From contig MGXQ01000082.1 of NCBI GenBank assembly GCA_001801405.1, positions 4,399 to 13,144 of the forward strand: a stretch of 8,746 bases of DNA, written 5' to 3'. Made by a program: the position numbers and the translations under genes. This DNA comes from Gammaproteobacteria bacterium RIFCSPHIGHO2_02_FULL_42_13. Lineage in GTDB: Bacteria; Pseudomonadota; Gammaproteobacteria; UBA12402. The notes beneath the pieces are model-generated. The model was not told the DNA's origin. It saw only the letters and a program-made list of their open reading frames with translations, and ran no database searches. Below are positions 1 through 6,265 of this stretch, piece after piece. The first letter of the stretch is position 1, and each line of letters begins with the position of its first letter.

Positions 1-35
1 TGGACGCCGCCTTCCACGTCCAAGCGCCGGTGCAT
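1..35 (-). CDS. 5' end of unidentified gene, cut by window edge
   Basis: Only eleven codons are visible, reading MHRRLDVEGGV, with the ATG at 35-33. The start is supported by an almost perfect Shine-Dalgarno sequence (AGGAGGTGA on the minus strand, 48-40), with the GGAGG core 7 nt before the ATG. This is much the strongest ribosome site in the window; most other genes here have little or none. The stretch is clearly richer in G+C than the rest of the window. A hairpin (65-98) lies in the presumed leader. I do not recognise the peptide, and the product cannot be named. It could be a short leader peptide or the start of a longer protein. Confidence 0.45.
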   Translation of the reverse strand, partial: MHRRLDVEGGV

Positions 36-39
36 GTAG

Positions 40-48
40 TCACCTCCT
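40..48 (-). promoter_or_regulatory. Strong Shine-Dalgarno site for the left-edge gene
   Basis: The minus strand reads AGGAGGTGACTAC and then ATG. The complementarity to the 16S rRNA 3' end is nearly complete and the spacing is optimal. It decides the start codon of the edge gene. On the plus strand the same bases look like a 16S rRNA 3' tail (TCACCTCCT), but no adjoining helix-45-like sequence is present. Confidence 0.6.
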
Positions 49-64
49 CCCTTTCCTGCCAATC

Positions 65-98
65 GGCGGTCGCTGTCTCACAAAGACACGCGACCGCC
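65..98. other. GC-rich perfect-stem hairpin upstream of the left-edge gene
   Basis: GGCGGTCGC (65-73) pairs with GCGACCGCC (90-98). The stem continues inward as TGTCT (74-78) with AGACA (84-88), leaving C89 as a one-base bulge and a 5-nt CACAA loop. Neither strand has a T-tract directly after it, so it is not a canonical intrinsic terminator. In the minus-strand direction it sits about 17 nt before the Shine-Dalgarno site of the edge gene, so it would fold in that gene's 5' leader. It could be a translational or mRNA-stability element, or an inverted-repeat boundary. Its function is inferred only from position. Confidence 0.55.
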
Positions 99-112
99 AC
101 AACACCCAATCC

Positions 113-403
113 TTAAAACTTTTGAGAATTGAGTGTTGAAAAAAATCCCCCAATGGGGGATTTTTTATTTATACTCGGTAAAGGATGTTCTACGAATTTT
201 TCAAACTCTTCCGCCGGCGCGTCTTCCAAGTACAACTCAATAGCTTCTCGTAAATTTTTTTCCGCGTCCTCTAAACCCTCGCCCTGCGAGGTAACTCCAT
301 TCAGATGTAATTTTGTCAATAATCTGTAATGGGAGTACATTCTATACTTGATGCACCACCTTTTTGGTAAAATAGTCTTTTGACCATAACCAAGGTGCAT
401 CAA
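113..403 (-). pseudogene. HicB-like antitoxin, degenerate orphan
   Basis: The conserved core is the HicB/UPF0150 signature: GVTSQGEGLEDAEKNLREAI followed by ELYLED, at residues 36-61 of a 96-codon frame. HicB antitoxins pair with HicA mRNA interferases, and this motif ends the partial RNase-H-like fold. Both ends look wrong. The first TTG/ATG codons and about 23 residues are read from the inverted-repeat element at 334-417, replacing the usual N-terminal beta strands. The C-terminal residues (KKSPIGGFFST) are read through the terminator at 139-166. A one-base shift before the stem would reach a TAA at once. No hicA lies upstream, where the ATPase gene ends. I therefore call it a truncated, probably non-functional relic. 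An active solo HicB remains possible. The family call is firmer than the pseudogene call. Confidence 0.6.
139..166. terminator. Rho-independent terminator, potentially bidirectional
   Basis: ATCCCCC (145-151) and GGGGGAT (155-161) form a 7-bp stem with a 3-nt loop. An A-tract flanks the left side and a T-tract the right, giving a run of U after the stem in either direction. No plus-strand gene is visible nearby, so it most likely ends minus-strand transcripts coming from the ATPase and hicB-like region. It lies inside the open reading frame of the hicB-like gene, which suggests that frame runs past its original stop. Confidence 0.8.
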
Positions 404-417
404 GTATAGAATGTACT
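334..417. repeat. 84-bp palindromic element with perfect 24-bp inverted ends
   Basis: The left arm 334-357 (starting AGTACATTCTATACTTG) is the exact reverse complement of 394-417. Inside, TTGGT (364-368) pairs with ACCAA (389-393), and TGGTAAAA (365-372) could alternatively pair with TTTTgACCA (378-386). The whole could fold into one long cruciform or RNA hairpin. No T-tract follows, so it is not a normal terminator. The element lies between a swivel-domain remnant (414-434) and the hicB-like core. It also supplies the latter's apparent start codon, as expected of an insertion. A TA dinucleotide sits 2 bp inside each end (336-337 and 414-415), compatible with a Tc1/mariner-type MITE, but no unambiguous target duplication is visible. 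A REP-like repeat is the alternative. Confidence 0.7.
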
Positions 418-434
418 ATCGCCGCGTGGGATGT
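414..434 (-). pseudogene. Active-site remnant of a PEP-utiliser swivelling domain
   Basis: Reading 434 to 414 gives T-S-H-A-A-I-V, identical to the phosphohistidine motif of the 493-aa swivel protein (TSHAAIV at 449-455). At the DNA level, 15 of 17 bases over minus-strand 431-415 match both that gene and the 206-aa gene, including the run CACGCGGCGAT. The remnant begins a few bases after the ATPase stop codon (444-442) and is cut at the edge of the inverted-repeat element. The preceding in-frame residues (GRLA) are not a convincing GGV. Seven codons is short, so chance cannot be excluded. The context, next to another such array and mirroring the remnant at 7357-7467, makes a relic more likely. 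Confidence 0.5.
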
Positions 435-441
435 TGCCAAT

Positions 442-1710
442 CTACCACTTAACGAACGGCAATAGAACAGCCGGAATAAACCAAACATCTTTATCAATAA
501 GCAAGGTTCTTTTGGTAATTATAATCTGTCTTTTTATTTTTTGCGGATAACGTTCTTTCGCGTTTTTCATGGCAGTCGGAATTCCAGAAATTTTCTCGCG
601 GTATTTAACCTCGCACGAAGTCAGCGAACCATCGTTTTCTTCAAGCAGGAAATCAATTTCCGCCCCGCCGATAGTGCGATAAAAACGAATGCTCTCGGCA
701 TCGCGGCGGGCGAGCAAAGTTAAATAAACGAAATTCTCCACCGCGTCTCCATCTCCGGATACTGTCTCTGAATTCCATGAATCCAGCAAATAGTTGCGCA
801 AGCCCAGGTCTAAAATATAAACCTTTGGCATTTTGGTGATTTCTATCCTCAAATTGCTGGAAAATGGCTTTAAAAAATTCACCACATAGGTACCGGATAA
901 AAACTCCGCGTATTTTTTTACCGTATTGATAGACATGGACAAAGTATTGGATAACTCATTTTTGTTAACCAATTTACCGCTTTGTTCGGCAAGTAATTTC
1001 AATAAAGAATTAAATCCGGCAACATTTTCCACCTTCAAAAAATTAATGATGTCTTTTTCAATATATGTTTTGGAAATAGAACTCAAGATTAATTTTTTAT
1101 CATCGACCGCCGATGTGGTGGCCACTTCCGGATAACCGCCGAATTTTAAATATTCGCCAAAAGCCATTTCCAGTTTTTGCGGATAAGTATCATAAAACAA
1201 TCGCAATTCTTTTTCTCGCTCAATAGATAAAACTTCAATATCTAAATTTTGGATATACTTAAAATATTCAAAAAAAGAAACGCGCTCAATCATAAAATTT
1301 AAAGCGCGGCCGGTTAAAAATTCGGTATTTTTTGTGATTTCCAATGAGCTGGAACCGCTGACAATAAACTGAACATTCTTTTTATTGCGGTCAAACAAAT
1401 TTTTTAAGAATATGCCGGCATTGGGTATCGCCTGAAATTCGTCAATCATTAAATAAATAAAATTGCCGGGAAAGCCGTATCTTTGTCTTAAATATAATTC
1501 CAAAGCGTCTGGCGATTGAAAAAAGCGCCGATTATCTAAATCATCGGCAGAAAGATAGGCCACAACAGCCGTTTGTTGGCATCCTTTTATTTCGCTCTCA
1601 ATCTGTCTAAGAAGCGTGGTTTTCCCTACTTGTCTGGAGCCTTTAAGAACCAAAATTTTTTCCTTGCCAACCCATGGCATTATCTTGGCTAAAATATCAC
1701 GTTTTATCAT
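442..1710 (-). CDS. AAA_14 / DUF4143 family ATPase (first copy)
   Basis: This is a predicted 422-residue P-loop ATPase of the COG1373 type: an N-terminal AAA_14 domain plus a C-terminal DUF4143 region with a restriction-nuclease-like fold. The Walker A motif is GSRQVGKTT (24-32), Walker B is YLMIDEFQ with D90-E91, and the sensor-like stretch is VSGSSS (117-122). LTGRAL follows. A winged-helix-like segment lies in the middle, and the C-terminal domain keeps E351, D353 and E367-x-K369, resembling a PD-(D/E)XK core. A TTG at 1785 would add 25 residues and overlap the upstream stop. I prefer the ATG at 1710 because family members begin MIKRDIL just before the P-loop domain, and because 1711-1785 holds a promoter and palindromes. 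The cellular role of the family is unknown; links to mobile or defence loci are often proposed. It appears intact. Confidence 0.88.
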   Translation of the reverse strand: MIKRDILAKIMPWVGKEKILVLKGSRQVGKTTLLRQIESEIKGCQQTAVVAYLSADDLDNRRFFQSPDALELYLRQRYGFPGNFIYLMIDEFQAIPNAGIFLKNLFDRNKKNVQFIVSGSSSLEITKNTEFLTGRALNFMIERVSFFEYFKYIQNLDIEVLSIEREKELRLFYDTYPQKLEMAFGEYLKFGGYPEVATTSAVDDKKLILSSISKTYIEKDIINFLKVENVAGFNSLLKLLAEQSGKLVNKNELSNTLSMSINTVKKYAEFLSGTYVVNFLKPFSSNLRIEITKMPKVYILDLGLRNYLLDSWNSETVSGDGDAVENFVYLTLLARRDAESIRFYRTIGGAEIDFLLEENDGSLTSCEVKYREKISGIPTAMKNAKERYPQKIKRQIIITKRTLLIDKDVWFIPAVLLPFVKW

Positions 1711-1718
1711 ATTATTGG

Positions 1719-1728
1719 TATCATGATA
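1719..1728. promoter_or_regulatory. Palindrome in the ATPase leader
   Basis: TATCATGATA is a perfect 10-bp palindrome lying 9 bp upstream of the ATG at 1710. It shares the TATCA/TGATA half-sites with the 16-bp palindrome at 1761-1776. It could be a second operator or a small hairpin occluding translation initiation. It is short and AT-rich, so chance is a real alternative. Confidence 0.35.
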
Positions 1729-1756
1729 AATATGAGACAGATAAAAATCTAATGTT

Positions 1757-1785
1757 ATTCTATCATACCTATGATAAAAAATCAA
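1757..1785 (-). promoter_or_regulatory. Predicted sigma-70 promoter with palindromic operator in the spacer, for the first ATPase
   Basis: On the minus strand TTGATT (1785-1780) is followed after exactly 17 bp by TAGAAT (1762-1757), a good promoter match. The spacer is almost filled by TATCATA-CC-TATGATA (1761-1776), with perfect 7-bp arms, the classic place for a repressor or autoregulator site. The -35 box overlaps the TGA stop of the upstream swivel gene. The predicted transcription start near 1750 leaves a leader of about 40 nt before the ATG at 1710. This supports independent expression of the ATPase and disfavors the TTG start at 1785. Confidence 0.55.
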
Positions 1786-3263
1786 TGTAATTTAGTCACA
1801 ACACCATTGTTTGCGTCCACCTCAACTTCATCGCCGTCTTTCAACACCTTTGTCGCAATCTTCGTCCCAATCACGCAAGGGATGTTCAGCTCGCGAGAAA
1901 CAATCGCCGCGTGAGAAGTGACGCCGCCCTGCTCCGTAACAATCGCCGCGGCGCGCTTCATGGCTGGGACAATATCAGGATCAGTGGCGATTGACACCAG
2001 TATATCACCGTCATTCATTTTTTTCATGTCTTCCGCCCGAATAATAATTTTCACTTTGCCTTTAACATAGCCGGCGCAGGCCGTTTCTCCTTTTAATTCC
2101 TTAATATCAGTGTAATCTTTTTTTTGAATCCGCGCCAGCAACTTTTCGGCTTCTTTCTTGACAAAAACTTTCTCCATTCCTTTTTCCGCGTAATAGACGC
2201 ACATTTTTGTCCTTGCCAAAAGTTCCTGCTCTTCGTACCGGCCTTTTAACAACATTTTCTCCACTTCCCCCTTCATCATAAATCTAACCTGCTTTTCTGT
2301 TAAATAAAAACGCTTGGCAATCTCCCGCAATATATTTCCCATTTGATAAACCGCGAAAATCTGCGCGTAGCGGCGATAGATTTTTGTTACCATAAAATCG
2401 CCAAACGCGTAAAAAACGTCTTGCCATTGTTTGCTTACTTTCAACTCTTTTAATAATTTCCTCTTTTTAATTGCTGACAATTTTAACTCTCGCGATTGTT
2501 TTTTAATTATATCCCCGCAACTCTCTTTCCCGCTTAAAACCTCCCGCAGTTGTTTTTCATAATCTTCAATCTTATATTCGCCCTTTACCCATAAATGTTT
2601 GGTGTAATAATACTTTCGCCAATGCTTTTTTATGTCGTTTTGAATCTGTTTGGTAATTTTTCTTCCGTTTTTCTCTATTTTCTCTCCTATTCTTAATAAT
2701 TCCTGCTGTTCAATAAAAATCAAAGATTTTTTTGTTGGCTGTGTCAAGGTTATAAAATATTCAGTGAGTTTGTCGTCCGAAACGCCGAGGCCGCGCAAAT
2801 ACTCTTTAACTCTATCAGTCAAATTATTATGAAACATGTCCGCCGCCACTGGAATCCAGCACCAGGTGTAATAATGATTGTGAATTTCGTTATGTATTTT
2901 ATAAATCTGCCAAAGCGCTTTATTGCTTAATTTATCTAAATTTTTTTGCGGGATTGTCTTCGCGTAAGCCCTTAATTTATCCGCTTCAATTATAATATTT
3001 TTATTAATCTTTCCGGCATAGCCTGGCTCATTTATAATTCTATTAGCGATATTTTTACCAACTTCAAACGAATCTTTTTCGCCAAAATAAAACCACAGAT
3101 GGTAGCCCGTGAACTTAGCTAAAATTTTACCATAAGCCCGACCGGTGTTTCTAACGAAGTCATTGGTGAAACAATAAAGCCAAAGAGTAGAAAAAAATAA
3201 ATCGCAGTCCGGAATTTCTTCGCCGAGCATCCATGGGTCGTTTTTGGCATGAATCTTAATCAT
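1782..3263 (-). CDS. PEP-utiliser mobile (phosphohistidine swivel) protein lacking ATP-grasp, 493 aa
   Basis: The C-terminal domain (about 392-493) is the PEP-utilising-enzyme mobile domain. It contains PAMKRAAAIVTEQGGVTSHA with predicted phosphorylatable His451, then VSREL, PCVIG and KDGDEVEVDANNG. In PEP synthase, PPDK and rifampin phosphotransferase this histidine carries phosphate between active sites. Residues 1-390 are mostly helical and charged and contain no ATP-grasp signature and no PEP/TIM-barrel domain. They resemble the helical linker or substrate region of PEP synthase- and RPH-like proteins. An N-terminal motif PDCD (18-21) and EYFITLTQPTKK (168-179) recur in the paralogue at 4113-5642. 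The ATG at 3263 overlaps the BRO-N gene end by 8 bp and has AGGAAA about 7 nt upstream. Either the histidine is charged by a partner in trans, or the domain has been reused. The domain call is firm; substrate and partner are unknown. Confidence 0.88.
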   Translation of the reverse strand: MIKIHAKNDPWMLGEEIPDCDLFFSTLWLYCFTNDFVRNTGRAYGKILAKFTGYHLWFYFGEKDSFEVGKNIANRIINEPGYAGKINKNIIIEADKLRAYAKTIPQKNLDKLSNKALWQIYKIHNEIHNHYYTWCWIPVAADMFHNNLTDRVKEYLRGLGVSDDKLTEYFITLTQPTKKSLIFIEQQELLRIGEKIEKNGRKITKQIQNDIKKHWRKYYYTKHLWVKGEYKIEDYEKQLREVLSGKESCGDIIKKQSRELKLSAIKKRKLLKELKVSKQWQDVFYAFGDFMVTKIYRRYAQIFAVYQMGNILREIAKRFYLTEKQVRFMMKGEVEKMLLKGRYEEQELLARTKMCVYYAEKGMEKVFVKKEAEKLLARIQKKDYTDIKELKGETACAGYVKGKVKIIIRAEDMKKMNDGDILVSIATDPDIVPAMKRAAAIVTEQGGVTSHAAIVSRELNIPCVIGTKIATKVLKDGDEVEVDANNGVVTKLH

Positions 3264-4101
3264 AAACGGTTTTCCTTTTTTGTTTAATCAATTTTCTTCT
3301 TCTTGGACGCGGCAAAAAATTATCTCTTGAAACTATCGGCCTGCCAAGCCGTCTCTCCAATTGTTTCCGCGCGCCGCCGGCAATATCTCCGCCCGCCTTC
3401 GCGTCTGATTTAAGTTTTGGTAAACCTTTTGAATCTTCATTCCTGTGTATTTCAGTAGCCGCCCGCTCGCCAAGCATGGAAAAAATCAATTCAAAATCGC
3501 CCATATGATCGCGTAAATTTTCTCGTTTCAATCCTTTTACTTTCTTATACTGACTGGGTGTAATTCCAAAAGTGGCCTTAGAAATTTCGGCAGTTAAAAT
3601 TTGGTAATCGCGTTCAGTTTGCGCTCCGCGATTCTGCCACTCTTCGGTTAACTCTTCTCTAATCGCGATACCGCGCATTCTCTTTTCAATCCAGCTGTCT
3701 GGATAGCCTTTTAATTTGTATAACATCCGAGTGCGTTTTGTTGCTAATTCTGGATTCTCTATTTCCTGAACCCTCTCATACCCCACACGAGCCAACCACC
3801 GCTTAAATGGTTCTGCTTTGGGTGATGGGATAGATTGTACAATACGAAATATCCCCTCTGTGTTAGCGCAATTCATCTGTTGACGACCGCCTGCAGTTGG
3901 CACCCAAAGGGGGGTGACAATTTGTCCCCACCCTTTGTTAATTTCTGCATCTCTTAGCCTAAATTTCTTTATATAATCACTAACATTCGGCGTATCAGTT
4001 AGGGCAAAAAACACGTCATTCACCACGAACCACCACTCTCCGTTATGAATTACCCGACGAACCTTTCTGCCCTTGAACAGGGTGATTTTTGTGTCCTCCA
4101 T
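3256..4101 (-). CDS. BRO-N domain antirepressor-like protein
   Basis: This is a 281-residue protein. Residues about 5-110 fit the BRO-N fold of phage antirepressors and baculovirus BRO proteins: ITLFKGRKVRRVIHNGEWWF, VVNDVFFALTDTPN, then TEGIFRIVQSI and EPFKRWLARVGYERVQEI, the usual end of the domain. The C-terminal half (RMRGIAIREELTEEW, KGLKRENLRDHMGDFELIFS, GGDIAGGARKQLERRLGRPI) is the extension seen in bacterial BRO-N antirepressor-like proteins, ending in a very basic tail (PRPRRRKLIKQKRK). DNA binding is predicted from the family. The gene starts 11 bp after the 509-aa swivel gene and overlaps the next swivel gene by 8 bp, so it is probably co-transcribed and translationally coupled. 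Such genes usually belong to prophages or mobile elements; no other phage gene is visible. It may serve as a regulator of this block. Confidence 0.85.
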   Translation of the reverse strand: MEDTKITLFKGRKVRRVIHNGEWWFVVNDVFFALTDTPNVSDYIKKFRLRDAEINKGWGQIVTPLWVPTAGGRQQMNCANTEGIFRIVQSIPSPKAEPFKRWLARVGYERVQEIENPELATKRTRMLYKLKGYPDSWIEKRMRGIAIREELTEEWQNRGAQTERDYQILTAEISKATFGITPSQYKKVKGLKRENLRDHMGDFELIFSMLGERAATEIHRNEDSKGLPKLKSDAKAGGDIAGGARKQLERRLGRPIVSRDNFLPRPRRRKLIKQKRKTVYD

Positions 4102-4112
4102 ATTTTTTAAGA

Positions 4113-5642
4113 TTAAATTTTTTTAATTACTTTTACCATCCCATTGCCCGCATCCACCTCAACCAAATCGCCATCTTTCAACACCGAACAAATCTTTTTC
4201 ACCCCAACCACGCAAGGAATTCGGAACTCTCGCGCCACAATAGCCGCGTGGCAGGTAATGCCGCCATCCTCGGTAATAATCGCGGCCGCGCGTTTCATCG
4301 CCGGTAAAAACGCCGGATGGGTGGTAATCGCGAGCATTATATCGCCGTTTTCAACCTTGGGCACGTCTTCAAAGCTGTTCACGATTTTTACTTTTCCGCG
4401 CGCCGAACCAGGACAGGCGCAAGCGCCAACGAGTTCATCGGTCTGTAATTTATCCTCTTCAATATCCAAAGAATTTTTTATCCTTTTGGCTTCTTCACTA
4501 TAATAATATTTGACGGTTTTATCATCCGACCACATCAAACTATAACATATTCGCTCGTTGATTGCGTTCTCGTCGAACTTACCGCGCAAAACCGCGTCTT
4601 CAAATTCCGGCGCCGGAACATGATTTATTTGACGCAAACTTAAATGCAAACGCCGAACGAATTCGCTGTTAATCTTATCCAAAACATAATGGCCGTGATA
4701 AAAACACATTTTGCGAAAATCTTTTAACCAAATTATATCCCGCGCGATTTGAAACAAATGGCTCAATTTTTTTGGCAGTTTGATTTCAATCTCCAGCTTC
4801 TCTATCTGCGATCTGATTTTATCATGACGCGCTGATTCTTCTTTAACCAAATCAGAAACATTTTCCACTGCCAACTGGCCGCGCAACTCATCTAAATAAT
4901 GATGCAAGCTATACGCCGGACCGATATATCCGTACGGGGTCCAGTGCCATTTTTCATAATGTTTTGTTATCCTCTCTATGGCTTCCGAACTGATTTTTTC
5001 CATTACTTCTTCATTTTTACTATCCCTTAAGATTCCGACATCTTGCTCGCGAGACTGAATAAATTTTAACAACTCCAAAAATTCAATCTGCTCTTCTTGC
5101 GTAAAATTCTTTTTGTATGGCGTGGTAAGAGTTATAAAATACTCAATCATTTTTACCTTATCACACACTCCGATGCTTTGTAAGTGCTCCCCCAACTCCT
5201 GACGTAAATAATTTGAATAAGTTTCGCCGTTACTATCCAAAAACCAAGTGGTCGCGATTGCGCGGGAATGCCCCGCGCTCTGCAGTTTACGCAGTTCTAT
5301 ATACTTATCATAGATATCTTGAATGCAAAACTTTTTGAAATCCAACTTATCCAGTTCTTTGGCGTAAGCAAAATATTGCCGATTAATTTTCTCGCATTCC
5401 TGATGTATTTCGTCAGCCCAATCCGGCTCAGCCACTATTTTGTCTTTTATCCATTCCGTAATCGCGTCAACCACCAACACCGGAATAAAGGCCGTAAGCG
5501 TTCCCTCAACGAATTCAAGATACCACTCTTTGAATAACTGCTCACCGTTCTTTTTGGGAATACAATCAACAAAAATACCGATAGTTCTATCAATAATATT
5601 ATAATTGCAATTTGGAATGGAAAAATTTACGCGCCATTTCAT
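4113..5642 (-). CDS. PEP-utiliser mobile (phosphohistidine swivel) protein lacking ATP-grasp, 509 aa
   Basis: Residues about 405-509 form the mobile domain: PGSARGKVKIV, PAMKRAAAIITEDGGITCHA with predicted phospho-His465, VAREFRIPCVVG, and KDGDLVEVDAGNG. The preceding 400 residues are helical and show no ATP-grasp or PEP-binding barrel. They share EYFITLTTPYKK (167-178) with the 493-aa paralogue at nearly the same residue number, plus an N-terminal motif PNCN (10-13). The two long proteins are therefore diverged full-length paralogues. The start codon overlaps the stop of the 206-aa swivel gene (ATGA, 5642-5639), indicating translational coupling. It has no visible Shine-Dalgarno site of its own, which fits coupling. 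The architecture resembles the helical-plus-His part of PEP synthase or rifampin phosphotransferase without the nucleotide-binding module. The reaction catalysed is not predictable. Confidence 0.88.
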   Translation of the reverse strand: MKWRVNFSIPNCNYNIIDRTIGIFVDCIPKKNGEQLFKEWYLEFVEGTLTAFIPVLVVDAITEWIKDKIVAEPDWADEIHQECEKINRQYFAYAKELDKLDFKKFCIQDIYDKYIELRKLQSAGHSRAIATTWFLDSNGETYSNYLRQELGEHLQSIGVCDKVKMIEYFITLTTPYKKNFTQEEQIEFLELLKFIQSREQDVGILRDSKNEEVMEKISSEAIERITKHYEKWHWTPYGYIGPAYSLHHYLDELRGQLAVENVSDLVKEESARHDKIRSQIEKLEIEIKLPKKLSHLFQIARDIIWLKDFRKMCFYHGHYVLDKINSEFVRRLHLSLRQINHVPAPEFEDAVLRGKFDENAINERICYSLMWSDDKTVKYYYSEEAKRIKNSLDIEEDKLQTDELVGACACPGSARGKVKIVNSFEDVPKVENGDIMLAITTHPAFLPAMKRAAAIITEDGGITCHAAIVAREFRIPCVVGVKKICSVLKDGDLVEVDAGNGMVKVIKKI

Positions 5643-6259
5643 AATTTCTTAATTATCCCATGTGTCATATCAATTTCCACTACATCACCGTCTTTAAAAA
5701 TTTCTAACAGATGTTTTACACCAATCAAGCATGGTTTGTTTAATTCCCGCGAAACAATCGCCGCGTGGCAGGTCAGACCGCCAACTTGAGTAATAATCGC
5801 CTCTGCTCTGCACATGGCCGGAAGATGATCGGGCACAGTATTGGTGGAAAGCATAATGTCGCCTTCTTTCACTTTATCATTTTCCGAAGAATTCATCACA
5901 ATCTTTGCTCTGCCGCGGACAATTTTAATTCCGCCGGTACAAGCCACGGTACCGCTCAATTCTTTCAAATTTAAATCAACCTCTTCCACTTCAACATTTT
6001 CTTTAAACCAATTACGCGCTTCAGTTGAAGCCAAGACTTCATCATTTTCACGGCGTGAAATCAAAACCGCGTAATTCATTCTCTGATCTTCTTTATCCGG
6101 AATAGCGTTCATCACTCCATCGGCGATTTGGTAAGCAAAAACCGTTAACCGGCGGCCGGTTAATTTTTCCATTTCCTCATCCCAAAAAGCGTGGATAATC
6201 GGATCCAAACCTAAAATATTACAGTTTGGTTCCGTGTTGACGATAAAAAATTTCTTCAT
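5639..6259 (-). CDS. Short PEP-utiliser mobile-domain protein, likely internal-deletion paralogue, 206 aa
   Basis: The swivelling domain spans about 103-206, with PAMCRAEAIITQVGGLTCHA, predicted phospho-His165, VSRELNKPCLIG and FKDGDVVEIDMTHG. Residues 1-55 carry the same N-terminal pattern as the 509-aa paralogue (PNCN at 11-14, hydrophobic residues and a G/IP at matching spacing). Residues 56-102 (QRMNYAVLIS... STEARNWF) line up with 358-404 of that protein (NERICYSLMW... SEEAKRI). About 300 central residues are missing and the frame is kept. It follows the Fic-like gene by 6 bp (GGGTGA over the Fic stop may act as Shine-Dalgarno) and overlaps the 509-aa gene by 4 bp. It retains the catalytic histidine, so it could be a minimal phosphocarrier or a decayed copy. 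The mobile-domain assignment is secure; the deletion history is inferred. Confidence 0.85.
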   Translation of the reverse strand: MKKFFIVNTEPNCNILGLDPIIHAFWDEEMEKLTGRRLTVFAYQIADGVMNAIPDKEDQRMNYAVLISRRENDEVLASTEARNWFKENVEVEEVDLNLKELSGTVACTGGIKIVRGRAKIVMNSSENDKVKEGDIMLSTNTVPDHLPAMCRAEAIITQVGGLTCHAAIVSRELNKPCLIGVKHLLEIFKDGDVVEIDMTHGIIKKL

Positions 6260-6265
6260 AATTTT

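Noticed and set aside
33..60. Possible 16S rRNA 3' end on the plus strand (TCACCTCCT)
   Set aside because: No helix-45-like or other conserved rRNA sequence precedes it. The minus-strand reading as a Shine-Dalgarno site with a well-spaced ATG explains it better.
129..329. Plus-strand open frame of 66 codons opposite the hicB-like core
   Set aside because: It is antisense to the conserved HicB motif and crosses the terminator. No protein features are evident.
310..333. Possible last codons of a swivel gene (LTKLH, similar to VTKLH at the end of the 493-aa protein) just before the hicB-like core
   Set aside because: Only about 15 bases match, the stretch is AT-rich, and there is no stop at the equivalent place. 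Not enough to claim homology.
334..417. The 84-bp inverted repeat as the terminator of the first ATPase gene
   Set aside because: No U-tract follows the stem in the direction of transcription, and the arms are longer and more perfect than terminators normally are. A true terminator lies at 139-166.
1711..1785. TTG start at 1785 giving a 447-aa ATPase overlapping the swivel gene stop
   Set aside because: The extra 25 residues are unlike family N-termini, and the stretch contains a promoter and palindromes. The ATG at 1710 gives the typical MIKRDIL start.
4144..4503. Plus-strand open frame of 119 codons antisense to a swivel gene
   Set aside because: It lies wholly inside the coding sequence of the 509-aa protein, has no recognisable domain, and mirrors the codon pattern of the opposite strand.
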